A stretch of DNA of 64,000 bases from positions 13,384,501 to 13,448,500 of the forward strand of contig NC_092562.1 in the NCBI RefSeq assembly GCF_037975245.1, read 5' to 3'. Position 1 is the first letter of the stretch; every line of letters starts with the position of its first letter. A program made the translations under genes and the position numbers. Under the pieces are notes generated by a model. It worked only from the letters and a program-made list of their open reading frames with translations, was not told the origin of the DNA and searched no databases. The stretch is from Apostichopus japonicus (Eukaryota > Echinodermata > Holothuroidea > Aspidochirotida > Stichopodidae). This document shows positions 1-11,515 of the stretch, in pieces.

Positions 1-419
1 GGTGAGGCAGGTTGGTGAAATTGGTATCAATGAATATATTTGATAAAAAGTCAATATATTTAGATATACTGTTTGGAACAACCTAGATAGGTGCAAACCC
101 AGTCTATGACGTTAAAAATGTACAAGAAATCCGATATAACAACATTATCCCACTGACTTCTCTGCTGACAACAATATTTGTAAGCGTTAACTACGGTAGA
201 TCATAGATGTGAACTACGATTCACTTCCGCCCATTCTGCCGATAAATTCCAAGTATTAAATTGATACAGTCAAACAAATATGTTTCACACACTCAGAAAC
301 AATGCTACAATTTCAATGGCATATGCTGAAGACAAACTCAACTCTTCTTTATGAAAATAAAAATAAAATAATACAATAACTGTTAGCAAACTGCTCATCC
401 ACTAAAGAGCCTGTGTAAG

Positions 420-640
420 AGATATGTGTAAAAGTAAGAGGGCCTGAACTTTCGATCCTAGCAGGATCTTCTTCAGAGGGGGGCTTCAATCTTCTCTATG
501 AAAGAGACATAACTGATAACAGACCGCATATCAACTGTAAAAGCCTGTGCAGGTAAATAAGAGGGCCTGATGTTTCAAACTGCGGTGCTCTGAAGAAGCT
601 CCTGCTACGACCGGGAATCCTCGGGAAACTCCTTTTCATT
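420..640. repeat. Possible Penelope-like element tail remnant (low confidence)
   Basis: Two related lines, near 440 and 550, read 'agggcctga...tttc' followed by a block ending in TCTTCTTCAG or an inverted version of it. The Penelope element at 16.5-18.6 kb has a similar 'ctttcgag...ctcttcttcag' block downstream of its ORF. I infer a decayed Penelope-type terminal region; no coding remnant is visible. The first 420 bases of the window show nothing I can assign. Confidence 0.3.
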
Positions 641-748
641 AAATAGGAAGAACTCTACACTTATCATCTCAACGTAAACACAAGAGTAATAAGAAGATTT
701 AAAAAAGGACACATTTACTTGCATTTTATCTCCTCCTTTCATACTTAC

Positions 749-1011
749 TGAGACAAGTGCCACTGCTAAGCCAAAATGGAATCCCTAACTCGTCTAAGAC
801 TGCCGCCCCTGCTATCAGGATGTCTTTCGCGTTAGATCGAAATCTCTCGCCGACCACGTCGCCGTCGTCATAGTGACGCGAGACAAATTTCGCAGCTCTC
901 TCGTAATTGCACTCCAGGAATGTAGAATGTTGGATCTGATTTAGAAACTTCTTGGGATACTTAGGGACCATAAAGTAGACGTTATCGACCTTTACCTCGG
1001 CAAATTCCATT
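749..1011 (-). CDS. FKTN: Fukutin-like ribitol-5-phosphate transferase, internal exon (partial gene)
   Basis: Minus-strand exon bounded by an acceptor (tatatgcag at 1012-1013) and a strong donor (gtaagt at 748-743). It encodes about 88 residues, including a FWLSSGTCL motif that matches the start of the nucleotidyltransferase-like domain of fukutin. Fukutin is a Golgi enzyme that adds ribitol phosphate to the O-mannosyl glycan of alpha-dystroglycan. The preceding part (KVDNVYFMVPKYPKKF) also follows the fukutin pattern. The exon is open to the donor and joins in frame to the exon at 3185-3477: the split codon AA|A gives Lys. The next exon, which should carry the catalytic DxD motif, would lie below position 1 and is not in the window. 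Family assignment rests on remembered similarity, not a search. Confidence 0.8.
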
Positions 1012-2405
1012 CTGCATATAAAAAATGAGATGAAAAAGACAAATTGTGAATATATCCCCAGGGTATCCTGTTACTTTATGAATTCTACTTATACAATATA
1101 CGTCAGTGGAATTTGTTGTCATGAATTGTAGTGATAACGATGGGGACTGTCCCTTTGCCTTACGTTCGTATACATACTTATATAGACGTACTTGACATTT
1201 TTCTCTCTTTGTTTTCCACTTATAGAGTTAACTGTGTCCTTGAGAAAATTCATCTTCCAGTCATTTCCTTTCCTCCCCCCACCCCCCTCCCCATCCCCAC
1301 CCAAATTTTTGAATATTTATGCATATCAACTTTTACCTAAAGAATATGGTTCTTCCATATTAGTGAAATCAGCCAATGCCTTTAACCTAATTTTGTACAT
1401 GATCGGTCAGGACTAAACATTGCAATTATTTGCCGTGAGGCAAATAAGTCTTTTTTCTTGTATAGTAAAGCCGACTTCTGTGAAAATTAGGTTAAAAATG
1501 TATAAAAACAAAAGGCAGCTGCACGGGAGACAAGCAGTTTTATTTATCTACAGGAGAGACTGCTCCTCATAAACATTGAACACTCTTCATTGAATTAATA
1601 GTTCTATTTTGTCCTTTGAAAAGCTCATCATCTGCTTTGTCTTCTGCCTTCTTCCTTGTTTAATTTTTTTTTAAATCCGTAATTTTTTATTCTTTGATAT
1701 CTGTTAGAAGTTGTTTTTCCAACCTTTCCTGTTACCTTTGTTAAATTTTGTAATTATTTTCTTTATTTTTTTATCAGTGTTTGTTTTCCTTATATTCTTT
1801 GTTCTATCCGCCCTTTTTTCTTCTACCTTTTCTTTTATATTCTATTTCATTATTTTTTGTTTTTAAGTTAAAATCAGATGGTTTGTATTTTTCCTCACTT
1901 GACCCACTTTAAGGATGTTCCTTCCTCTCTGTGAAATCTGCCGATACTTAACCTAATTTCTGAATATAGTCAGTCAGATCTGACATTAATAAGGTTTCCT
2001 GCTCGCAAACCAAACAGCATTATTGAGTTCATACTGTGCTTAGGTGAAATTCTTAGGATGTGAAATGGTTACAATACAGACATATATAACATGCCCAGTT
2101 TGTGGAAGACATACGTATAACACTCTCTCCTTTTTTTAAGGGGGGGTGGGGGGGGTTTAGGTTCACACAGGTTATTTAAATACCACAAACTTAGAGTAGC
2201 TATTTCTGATGTACACTACAGGGTGAACTGACAGTTAAAATATATTTCCACAGGTATCTATTATTCATGTGATGCTGAGGTACTGTTCCAATACATGCAG
2301 TATTTGATACAAGCCATTTTGCTGAATTATGTCTCCATCTGTCTCGAGCTGTCGAATGAAGCAATCTGTATGTCCACATCCAATTGAGTCTAACAGTCTG
2401 TTGAA
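1012..2405. other. Intron of fukutin-like gene, no recognised feature
   Basis: AT-rich intronic sequence with pyrimidine-rich stretches around 1620-1860 and a G-run near 2144. I see no exon or complete mobile element here. Confidence 0.5.
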
Positions 2406-2715
2406 GCGTGGTGGTCCACTTGGCTAAGGCGTCGGACTCGTGATACAAGGATTGCTGGTTCGATTCATGCCTAGTTCATTACGTTTGTGTCCTTGAGCAA
2501 GATGCTTTATCTCACTTGCCTCTCTCCATCCAGGGGTTCAATGGGGTACCTGTGAGGTAAATTGTCATTGGGCGCAGTATATAACCGCTGCCGACTGGAG
2601 GGATTGTCTCTGGGACAGGTTATCATTGACCAGGGGTAATATAACGTCTGTAAAGCGCTTTGAGACCTATCGCTGGTGTAAAGCGCTATATAAAAAGCAA
2701 ATATTATTAAATATT
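2406..2715 (+). mobile_element. tRNA-derived SINE (family 1)
   Basis: The 5' part looks like a tRNA: an A-box-like 'tggtccacttgg' and a B box 'ggttcgattc'. It is followed by a body with 'gtgtccttgagcaagatgc' and a 3' end of 'gtaaagcgctatataaaa' plus ATT repeats. Related body sequence recurs on the minus strand at 57106-57313 and 39797-39975. The element sits in the intron between the two fukutin-like exons. Confidence 0.75.
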
Positions 2716-3184
2716 ATTATACAGTATGCCAGGTTGGCATCAGAAGTATGATGCTACATGATACAGTACAGTACTGGGCTGAAATTATAAAGCCTTCGTA
2801 CTTGGTGTGTCTCTAGCATGCTTGGTTCAAGTTTTGCAGGGGTCCCGAAATGTTAGTAGAGGGATTGGCCCGCTGTTCACGAGGTACCTGTGAGAGCCAT
2901 CCTTCAGACTGGATACAGGTCGCATTGAACAAAGTCCTCTCTTTGTTTTGTGAACGAGCTCTGTGCCCTTTGTGGATTTGAAGGTCCATATGATGTTTCA
3001 AATCGGTTTTTAAGTGAATGCGAATTCGGCAGAGGTACAAAGACAATACAAATAGGAACCTATTTAACAACAATAAACCACGAAGGAGATTTGGAGGTGA
3101 TTATAGCTCATGCGTTGTGTAGCGAGGGGATGGTGGGGAGTGGGGGAGGGGGGTGGGGGGTTAATTGATACCATTGTGACTTAC

Positions 3185-3477
3185 TTATCATATGCACCTT
3201 CCCCTCTGTTCCCATAAAGTTTCTGGTCATGACTCCACTGTTTGGTCATCCAGCTTCCCGTCTGACTGACCTGGGACCAATCAATCTTCCCGTGCCAGAA
3301 GTAACTGTCGTTCCGTAGGTAAAAGATGACCAGCTGAATCAGGTAGTCTTTGTACACGAAGAAATGATGGTATGGAATGTCATGTCTCTTACTTATCCTC
3401 ATGGGTAGAACCCTCGGATCTCGACCAATCACCTCAAAATGGCTGAATCCAGCTTCTTTGGCACCCTCCAAGAAATT
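3185..3477 (-). CDS. FKTN: Fukutin-like ribitol-5-phosphate transferase, upstream exon (partial gene)
   Basis: Minus-strand exon of about 97 codons, preceding the exon at 749-1011 in transcription order. The acceptor is ttgacccag (AG at 3479-3478) and the donor is gtaagt (3184-3179). The protein contains DSYFWHGKID and ends GEGAYDK, matching the fukutin segment with a YLWHG motif and a GAFD sequence just before the catalytic domain. Phase and residues join the next exon without a gap (GAYDK then MEFAEVKVDN). Codons upstream of the acceptor are open only briefly. Exons for the N-terminal membrane anchor should lie at higher coordinates, but I did not find them among the transposons there, so the gene may be long or 5'-truncated. 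Confidence 0.75.
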
Positions 3478-3756
3478 CTGGGTCAACGAAAATCATCACA
3501 AATAGAAATCAATACATGCAGGACAGAGCTCTACAGTGCTCATGTTCAATTTTCAGGACATTTTAATCAAACTTCCCATGAAAGTAATTACTGTACTTCA
3601 AAAAAGTCAGCGCCTATGTGCCAACAAAGATAACATCCAGCCTTATATACATTTTTTTTAATAGCAGCTGAATGTTAAACAATAAACAATTTTAATGACA
3701 TTGTCCGATATGAGACATTTTCCTCACGCAGAGAGACACTTTTCTATATTATCAAT

Positions 3757-4072
3757 ATATATATATAACTCAAATCGTAGTGAGTTGGAGAATCCAGAAC
3801 AGTAAAAAAAACTCCAGCCTCCACCGATATTCGAACCCAGGCCTCCCGCTTTATATGCAGACACCCTGACCACGGTGATTGTATGTCCAGATGTTCGAAA
3901 CCGGTATGGAAGGTCGTAATTCCACTGTAGGCGTTTGTCACCTGTATCGAACAATACTAGTTCTGTTTTCGGTGACATATTTGCCTTACTCTAGAGATCA
4001 AACATGATGCTAACCAACTCCAAATCATTTCTGATTCCTAAAGCCGGATCTCGAAAAGAGATACTTTGAAAT
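3757..4072 (-). mobile_element. tRNA-derived SINE, TA-tailed family (copy 1)
   Basis: A minus-strand copy of the unit also seen at 4125-4392, 21366-21695 and 53218-53534. It has a tRNA-like promoter segment (B box mutated here) and conserved flanks 'gatctctagagta' and 'ctagtattgttcgata', ending in a short (TA)n at 3757-3767. It is the most diverged of the four copies. Confidence 0.65.
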
Positions 4073-4124
4073 TTGAGCAGACTTTGCTAATGAAATGGAG
4101 GTAAACGACAAAGGCAAATGAATA

Positions 4125-4392
4125 TATATATAGTTGAAATTGTAGTGAGTTTAAAATCCAGAACAGTGTAAAAACTACTGTACCAGCCTCCACCGGGATT
4201 CGAACCGGGGCCTCCCTCTTTATATGCAGACACCCTAACCACTAGGCTACTGTATGGAAGCTGATTGTATGTCCAGAGGTTCGAAACCGGTAAGGAAGGT
4301 CGTAACTACACTGTAGGCATCTGTCACCTGTATCAAACAATTTACTAGTTCTGTTTTTGGTGATATATTTGCCTTACTCTAGAGATCAAACA
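4125..4392 (-). mobile_element. tRNA-derived SINE, TA-tailed family (copy 2)
   Basis: A minus-strand copy lying in tandem beside copy 1. It keeps an intact B box (ggttcgaatcc on the minus strand) and an A-box-like 'tagcctagtggtt'. It starts at a short (TA)n near 4120 and ends in the conserved 'ctctagagatcaaac'. Confidence 0.7.
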
Positions 4393-5146
4393 AAATGCGA
4401 ACCAACCAAAGTTGACAGACAAATTAATGAAGCTATTAAATGAGAGCCTTGTTATGGTAAAGTTTAATTTTGCTCTAATATTTACAAATATTAGTAAATG
4501 CAACATGACTTCATGTCCATATCTTCAGTGGTGAATAATTAATGACAGCCCAACAAATAGAACATATCAGACAAAGTTGATTATCTTTTCTTAGAGATTT
4601 GATGTTGGTTTCAAGACGATAATCTTTGATGGATATATTCCATTTGGAAGGCATGGAATGCCTCATATTTAAGATATAACCCCAAGAGTAGCAGCTGCTG
4701 TTTAAGACCAAAATGTTTTAAGACAATAGCCTATTGTTTTTTCTTTCTAATAATCAAGAAGAAAAAAATGTCAACTTGTAACATGCTGTGATACTGTGTA
4801 TCTCAGTTGTCTGTTTCATCAAAACAAAATGACTTGTATCTCCCTTGCAGAGCAGATGAATATTTAGTTTGTTTCAACCAATCATGTTCATGTATTTGTA
4901 CCAGGCAACTGCGTGATACAGTTTGTACTGTAAATGACCTGAAATCAATTTTCTACAAAAAATTGGGTATCACTGGATGTTTGACAGAAGGAAAATTAAG
5001 TACAGTTTTCACAGACTATGTGACAATAAGTGTGAATGTCTACATAAACACTGTATAATGTATGAGCACTCGATAAAGATGCAGGATTTGACTATAACAT
5101 CATATGTCATGTACAGTATGGGGAGATTGAGAGTCTGTTACCTCAG
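4393..5146. other. No recognised feature
   Basis: AT-rich sequence without a supported exon. Short open frames at 4807-5201 show no recognisable domain. Confidence 0.4.
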
Positions 5147-5433
5147 GGCCCCGTTCCACAAAGAGTTACGCTTGATCTTAAGTTTGATCGATCGTGCGTA
5201 AGTCAGCTGATCGAGCGTAAGTTTGATATCAAACTTATCTCTGTTCCACAAAGAAACTTACGCTTGATATCAAGCGTAAGTTTGATCCGATCATGCGTAA
5301 CTTTAAGTAGTGATCCAGATCATTCGCAAGTATGATACTTTGCTATGGTAAGCAATTGATATACAATTTGTTTAGTTTCTTACAGTTTACATATAGATGT
5401 AATAAAATGTAAATTTTATATACTTGTGCACAA

Positions 5434-6869
5434 ATGGCGTTATATTTGTATCAGCAAGCTGGTCAACAACGTAATTATCGTCGAATTCTACCAAGAGAGA
5501 GAATTTTCAGAGACAGACGGCAGCCTTTTGAATTTTATAATGATACCAAAGATAAAGGTATACTAGGCTAGGCTGTATGAATTTGGCCAAGTTAGAACAT
5601 CCCACCAACAGAAGTAGGGCTCTGTCGGCCAGTTTGCAGGTTATCAATGCACTAAGATTTCATGAATTACGATCAAAAAGTGCCTTAGCAGAGTGTGCCT
5701 CTTTACACGGATGCAGCAAGTCATCTGCCTCACGGGCATTGAGGAGGGTTACAAAAGCATTCGTTCAAATCCGAAATGATGAAATTCAGTTCCTAACTAC
5801 TCCAGCCTCTGTGACCAAGGCTCGAGGGATGATTTTTTGGTAGCAGGATTTCCGCAGGTTGTGGGTACAGTATATGGGACATTGACTGGAATCTGCGGTT
5901 GTAACTATGGGCCGGATGAGTATGTATTTGTTAGCTGTACAGGTAGACATGCAATCAGTTTGAGGACCACCAACTTCAAGGGATACTTCTTGGGGACTAT
6001 GGTTATCCTCTACAGCCGTGGTTGATGACGCCTATTCAGAACTCAAAGAGACCTCATTTAATAAGTAAGCTTATAAAAACCAAAACATATCGAGGTATGG
6101 TATCATATCTATATGGTATCTATTTATATACCGCTTTCGATTTGTCCAAAAAGCACACACACAAAATCACAAACTCAATAGTATCAGTTATTACTGTATA
6201 TTGTGGTTCACCATACGGACAAAAATAGACATAAATTACTTAATAGTGAACAATGAAATAAACAGCTGTCTTCAAAGTTATAGTTATTCTTTAATCAAGG
6301 GCGTAGGAACCGGGGGGGCTGGGGGCGCCAGCCCCCCAGTGAAAAATATGGTGGGGCAGAAGTATCATTCCGCCCCCCCCCCCGCTTCGCAAGTCAGAAA
6401 ACCCCTTTTTCATATCTCAATAAATGATATGTAACATTCGTCATTTTACTCAGAACATTTTGGCAGAAAAATTCCATTTGAAGCACCAAAAGGCCAGGTG
6501 AAAATGCAAAATTATTTACAGAATGGAGTAGGTGTTGAAGTGTGCTATATTGCACCAAATTTCATCTGCGGCCACCTGGAAATGCAAAAAAAAATTCCAA
6601 AGGGGAGGGGGACACCCCCTCCCCCTAGACCCCTCCCCCAGGCCAGCCATCAGTCTTCAGCCCCCCCCCCCAATCAAAAGTACCTTCCTATGCCACTGTC
6701 TTTAATTGCAGTGCTCAGACAAGGACACAAGCCAAAATTGAGCATGTCAACAGCCAGCTCAAGAACAAATTTTGATGTCTGCTTGGCGATGGCATGCAAA
6801 TAGAACCAAAACTCTTCCCCTATCCTTGTTTACTTAAAACGAGGCAAATTAGTTTTGGCTGTATATAGT
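5434..6869 (+). pseudogene. HARBI1-like Harbinger transposase, broken
   Basis: Successive segments match the HARBI1 nuclease family in order. An N-terminal stretch starts at ATG 5434 (MALYLYQQAGQQRNYRR). Next is the helix-turn-helix-like segment PTNRSRALSASLQVINALRF (about 5605-5670), then AGFPQVVGTVYGTL (about 5840-5890), where the usual acidic residue of the 'IDGTH' position is Tyr. A 'GDYGYPLQPWLMTP' segment (about 5990-6040) is readable only after a frame change. After an intron-like gap comes a C-terminal 'HVNSQLKNKF' segment (about 6740) with an in-frame stop. The apparent acceptor before that last segment (tttaattgcag) was hit by the hAT MITE at 6296-6698, whose target duplication is tctttaat. 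Frameshifts, stops and the lost acidic residue indicate a dead copy. Confidence 0.75.
6296..6698 (+). mobile_element. hAT-like MITE, 403 bp, exact 8-bp TSD
   Basis: Begins CAAGGGCGTAGGAACCGG and ends CCTTCCTATGCCACTG, flanked on both sides by TCTTTAAT (6288-6295 and 6699-6706). Eight-base duplications and CA...TG ends are hAT hallmarks. A G/C-rich palindrome (ggctgggggcgccagccccc) lies next to the 5' end. The same family is at 32027-32401 and 49210-49581. It has no coding capacity. Confidence 0.85.
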
Positions 6870-7157
6870 GTCAGCAAAGAATATGAATGTCATGTCAACC
6901 AAACATTTCGCATTTTCAAATACCACATGCATTCGAGCAAAAAAAAAACATTTTTCTGACATTCTAACATAACTTTAAATCGCATTTTGAATTTTATTTA
7001 AGTTATATACTTTTTAAGAAAAAGTCACCCAGGAAAGAACCTGGGCACGAACACCAAACTACCGAACGACTGATCCGCTCTCAACCCTAGTCTCCTTGCA
7101 TCGGAACTGTGACTGTGTGATCATCGTCGGGTGTGCATAACCATTCCCCTCGAAAGA

Positions 7158-7190
7158 GAACAGATACTACACATGATCTTAGCAAAACGG
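7158..7190 (-). pseudogene. U2 snRNA-like 5' fragment
   Basis: Read on the minus strand, this stretch contains GCTAAGATCATGTGTAGTAT followed by CTGTTC, which matches the strongly conserved 5' region of U2 snRNA (branch-point recognition region) with small changes just upstream. The rest of U2 (Sm site, stem-loops III/IV) is not recognisable downstream. The following minus-strand sequence instead runs to a GGTTC-type box and a T-run near 7020. I infer a retro-derived fragment or a chimeric SINE head, not a working snRNA gene. Confidence 0.5.
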
Positions 7191-7531
7191 CAGAAATTTA
7201 AGTTATGTTGACCATCAATTTAGTTCCAGTAGTATACACCCGATAGAAATTTAATATCTAAGGCAGATAGTTTACGAGCTAAAAATAAGTATCTAAAGTT
7301 TACCTACAATGCTGTTACATAATGAACGGTTCAGAAATTACATTCAACTCAAAGATGGTTGGAAAGGCAGTGTACAATCCTTGATCATTAATATTATCTA
7401 CAACTCCCTGTCAGATGGTTTTCCTATTCAAGAAGTAGTTCACTTGTATATGCAATAAAGCTACATTAGTAAAAAAAACCAATAGGCCTATATTCCACGT
7501 AGAAGAGTACACTATAGTGTAGGCTGTGTAA

Positions 7532-8390
7532 TTATAACAGTGAGACAGTATAACTGGCTTCTTTGGCCTGGAATGAACTGTTGGGGCATGGGTTGACTGC
7601 CTGTTTGGTGACATTTCTGTTGGTGCATGTGAATCCTGTGAATAGAGCAAATGAAAACAATTGATCAATCACAAGATACTCCTTTAACCCTTCCATTATG
7701 GATGCCGTCCTCTTTATAAGATGTAACAATAGAATAATTGCATATAATTTAAAATGCTGTGAAAGGCTTTTTTCACTTTGGAAAAAGGTAACTATTTTTC
7801 CTTTGTATTCCCTTTATCTTTTTCAAAATTATTCATCAAGGGTACCAAAAACATATTGTGCATGATATTAAGTTGGAGTGCTGTAAGTTTTTCTAGGCTT
7901 TCACAATTTGACTTCTGGTGATCACAAATGACCTTTAACCTCCACCAAAAACCATAGGCTTCTTGTACTCAAATTCAAATTGGGTCTTTTAACATGTATA
8001 TCAAAAATAAATTGTACCTGTGATGACTCGCTTAAAAAGCAGCCAAAGGGTCCGTCTTTGATGTCCCCAGAGCAGGGCCTCGTAAACAGGGCTGTATACA
8101 GCTGCTGGCCCTCCACCTAAAATAAAATGATATGAACATTGTTTATCAATTTGGATTTTACTATGTGTCAAGAAAAATGTGATGGATGTGAGGTGCCCAT
8201 AAATGCTATTTACCTGTTGCATGTTTAGCTCTTTGATATTTTTTGGCCAAAATCTTCAAATCTGACCACTTCATTTTTAGTTCAGAAGCAATGTCCAGCT
8301 CGACCAAACAATTTATCACGATTTTCTTTGACAAACAGGCAAAGAATAAACATTTCTTGCTGGGAAAAATTTTCTTCCTGGATTTCTTTC
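7532..8390 (-). pseudogene. Myb/SANT-like DNA-binding protein of the Harbinger element
   Basis: Minus-strand exons, in order: about 8390-8214, 8116-8018 and 7635-7532, all with GT-AG borders and compatible phases. The first contains FSQQEMFILCLFVKENRDKL and then, after an apparent 1-nt frame change, KMKWSDLKILAKKYQRAKHA. The second begins TGGGPAAVYSPVYEALLWG. The K-W-DLK...TGGGP pattern is that of Myb/SANT-like partner proteins of Harbinger transposases (NAIF1-like), which bind element ends and aid nuclear entry of the transposase. The last exon ends VSLL-stop at 7532. The frame change in the helix region suggests loss of function. Confidence 0.65.
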
Positions 8391-10012
8391 TTTTGAGTTA
8401 GACTAGGAAAAATGGTTACTGTGAAAATTGTCAAGTTATCATTAACGACTCAAGAACACTGTGCTCAAAACTTAATGAGCCAGCCTTGGTAATACCAGGA
8501 TAAACCCCATGACCTCTATTTTGAGTTCCAACAGTCAATGGCTATAGGCAAGCAGCACACACAGCTGCTCATCCCATTGAACAGCTTTAATTGTAATTAC
8601 TTCTCAAGCCATGTCCCTTGAAATATGATCACTTAAAACGTGTTTGTATTTTGTAGTAGAGTCCCAGCTCGACTTAGCTACTCTGGCCTTGGCTAAGTGG
8701 GCAGATAAAGTTGCTTGCATTGTGCACCTAGCAAGGAAGGTCTATAATAACCAAAGCCCTGTTTACCTGCAGTGTTGCCTTTCAAAATGTCGACTTCCGA
8801 TTTAACAATGCTTTAGGCCTAGACTGAAACAATCCAAAATAAATCATTTACATCAATAAGGATGTAAACTCCCGGTCAGCTCAAGTTCAGCCAAAAGAAA
8901 CATAGGGTATACAACTCAGACTTTAGTGTGGGTAAGTTAGGCCCTGAAGACCTAGGCTATTACTGCTTTTATTTTTGTTTTGTGGACATTAAAAAAAAGT
9001 TAGGCTAGGTAGGTGACTTTCACTTTTGTTCAGAATTAAGCATATAAGGGGTGCAAGTGCAATAACTATACATCTCTTTTTAGTCTGGACTTCATACAGA
9101 GTTCCTTTGTACGAAATTGTGACAATTTATCAATATCAGTCAATGATCCCACTGGTAATCATTAGCCGGGTACCGTTATAGGCCTAAGTATACTGTATAG
9201 TCTTGTAGTACTAAGCCTAAGTCGTCCGTGTAATAATACAGGCGTTTACTTATGTAGTTTATCCTTTATACAGTAGTCATTTGCTCATATAAATTTGTGT
9301 TACTGCTAGGCCTAAACTTTAGAAAAGACGTAGGCAGGCCTAACGTTGTCCCGGGTATTCCTCTAGGCTCTAGTACATAGCCTATATATAACACTGACTG
9401 CCTGTATTAAACTAATTTAACGTACGCAAAGACTACCGAGTTGGCAGATAAAATGCGGTCAGCGGACGATCTTTCAATGTTTTTGAGTCGTAACACACAA
9501 CGAACCAATGCAATAAAATATGGCAAAGATTATTCTTGTAAAGGTTGTGGTTAAATGTTTATTCTGACACATTTATCTGATATTTACTCACCATTTTGAT
9601 GACATATAATGCGCCGACAGGTTGTTCGCCGTGTCAAAACTTCGGAGACACAAGTGATTTGAGGTCACGAAAGGTCAAAGTAGCCTCGTCCACTAACCAA
9701 ATATTAATTAAAATCATGCGTAGCGTAAGTTTGATTTTGTGGAACGCTACTTAACGATCGAACTTACGCTACGATCAATCGCATGAGAATCGAACTTAAG
9801 TTTGATCTTAAGATCAAGCGTAAGTTAGTCTTTGTGGAACGGGGCCCTGGTATTAATATAATTCCAAATTTACAGTTTAATTAATACATAAGTTAAACGA
9901 TAACCAAATATCACTTTCTATCAAATAAAGTGCATTTGGTTATCATCATATCTGCAACATGATTCCAAGTTGATATGGCTATACGTGTGTCTGTCATTCA
10001 GGACCTGAAACT

Positions 10013-10141
10013 CACAGAGAACACAGTTACTATTGTAAATCTTAAATTTGTGTGCCAAAGTAAAAACTGGGATCGTGCTATAAATCGGTAGCATGTGCTA
10101 TAAGGTTTACAGTAAGAACTGAAGATATGTGTAATTCATTG
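10013..10141. repeat. Half copy of the foldback element at 34955-35239
   Basis: The sequence from 'cacagagaacac' through 'aaatcggtagcatgtgctat' to 'gtgtaattc' matches one arm of the palindromic element at 34955-35239. It is a single arm without its partner. Confidence 0.7.
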
Positions 10142-10663
10142 TTCACTACAATTGTTGCTATCATTAAGCATATGCCTTGATTATAGAGTTTTTAGCAAAT
10201 TTCAGTAAAGTGTAAAGTGCACTGGGTTGCACTAGGTTGTGAAATCATAGGGAGAGAACCTCATAGCACCCCATTTATATAGTTATATTTATTAAATGTA
10301 TTATTGTTCTCTACAATTTTGCAATCAGGAAGCATTTGACTCGATAAAAGAAATAAATCAACAAAATTCAAAAATTGCACTGAGCACTGGGTAGTGGAAT
10401 CATGGGTAGGGGGTTCTTCCTTATATCAGCCAAACCATGAGGAAAAAGTACCGCTTAGGCCCAAAGACTAACAAATTTATCCTCTTGTATATGAATTTTC
10501 TTTCAAAGTTGTAAAATACGGCAGAATCTTTTAAAACCAAAGCTGGATAGAAATATACTTCTCATCAGTTACAAGAAACACAATTTATGCCTTGTATCTG
10601 TAATATTGTGACAAATAGCTTGTTCCTTGAAAATTGTCATAACTCGTTCATTTACAGGAATGA

Positions 10664-10706
10664 GGCCTAGGAAGGCCTAGGAAGGCCTAGGAAGGCCTAG
10701 GAAGGC
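10664..10706. repeat. 10-bp tandem repeat (GGCCTAGGAA)
   Basis: Four head-to-tail copies of GGCCTAGGAA with a partial fifth. No coding context. Confidence 0.85.
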
Positions 10707-10799
10707 TGATGCTTCAGTTCTTGCGTTAGATTTTTTTAAGATGCCATCTGCGACATATTTGAAGATGACCTCTTCAAATTGAAGACCTCACTCACATCA

Positions 10800-11515
10800 A
10801 GGTGATTCACCTATCGAGAAAAGTGAAACTTCATTTAAAAGATTAAATGTTTTACAAGTTTGCAGAAGAACTTTTGGAACATTCGTCGTTAACGACGAAT
10901 GTACCAAGAAATTAACAGGGACCACATTTTCAGACAAAGTGAAGAGGAAAACGTGGCATGAATTCTTCAAGTATAGGTCAATGAACAAACTGTTAAGAAG
11001 ATGGCAAAAACTTTTAAATGAGGTCGATATTCAGAGGGAAGCAGAAGAAGATATATTCCGTGCATACAGCATGCCCTGGAAAAGATGTTTTCCTCCCTAT
11101 TAGCAACCTTGTTGGAAAGTGACATGCCACCAATCCCCCCCCCACCCCCGAGAAAGTTGTCCTACGGACACAATTCTCGTGGAATAGTGTCCGTGAGACG
11201 CCCGGACACTATTTCCTGCCACACCCGCAACAACCTTACAGGTGTCTCCTGAAGCAATGACTCAAACAGAGGAACGGGCATTGCGGTACTGTGCTGGATA
11301 TGTACCATGTACATTTAACTAAAAAAAAATACAATAAAATGCAAAGCAATGAAGTTGCTGCTCAATATGTAAGAAAAATATCTTCGTGGTCTCATGATGA
11401 AATTCCAGCTGCAGATGCATTTCTGGATAATTCGAATGAGTGGATTAAAATAAAAATTAGAAGTGGCAAGACAGTGTTTTTACTTTTTCAAAACTCATAC
11501 AAGAAACTGTAAGGT
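10800..11515 (+). pseudogene. Degenerate ORF, probably transposon-derived, unidentified
   Basis: The plus strand reads about 75 residues without a stop (about 10855-11100) in a Lys/Arg-rich helical-looking segment (KRKTWHEFFKYRSMNKLLRR). It is followed after a C-rich gap by EERALRYCAGYVPCTFN (about 11260-11320) and then a scattered open frame to 11512. The 'RYxAGYVP' phrase resembles uncharacterised, repeated transposon-associated proteins of marine invertebrates. I cannot name the family. Confidence 0.3.

Larger units (their letters stand above)
5147..9849. mobile_element. Harbinger-type DNA transposon, about 4.7 kb, degenerate
   Basis: The two ends are inverted copies beginning CAGGGCCCCGTTCCACAAAG, followed on both sides by GATC-rich sub-terminal repeats (variants of 'aagcgtaagtttgat'; left to about 5330, right from about 9715). 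Inside are the two genes expected of PIF/Harbinger elements in convergent order: a HARBI1-like transposase on the plus strand and a Myb/SANT-like partner on the minus strand. Both are broken. A clear 3-bp target duplication is not visible (flanks cct and gta), so the exact ends may have mutated. A hAT MITE (6296-6698) and a U2-like fragment (about 7158-7190) lie within it. About 8400-9590 holds only a possible first exon for the Myb gene, an ATG directly followed by a gtgagt donor near 9594 on the minus strand. Confidence 0.8.

Noticed and set aside
7158-7190. Functional U2 snRNA gene
   Set aside because: Only the 5' conserved region is present; no Sm site or 3' stem-loops follow.
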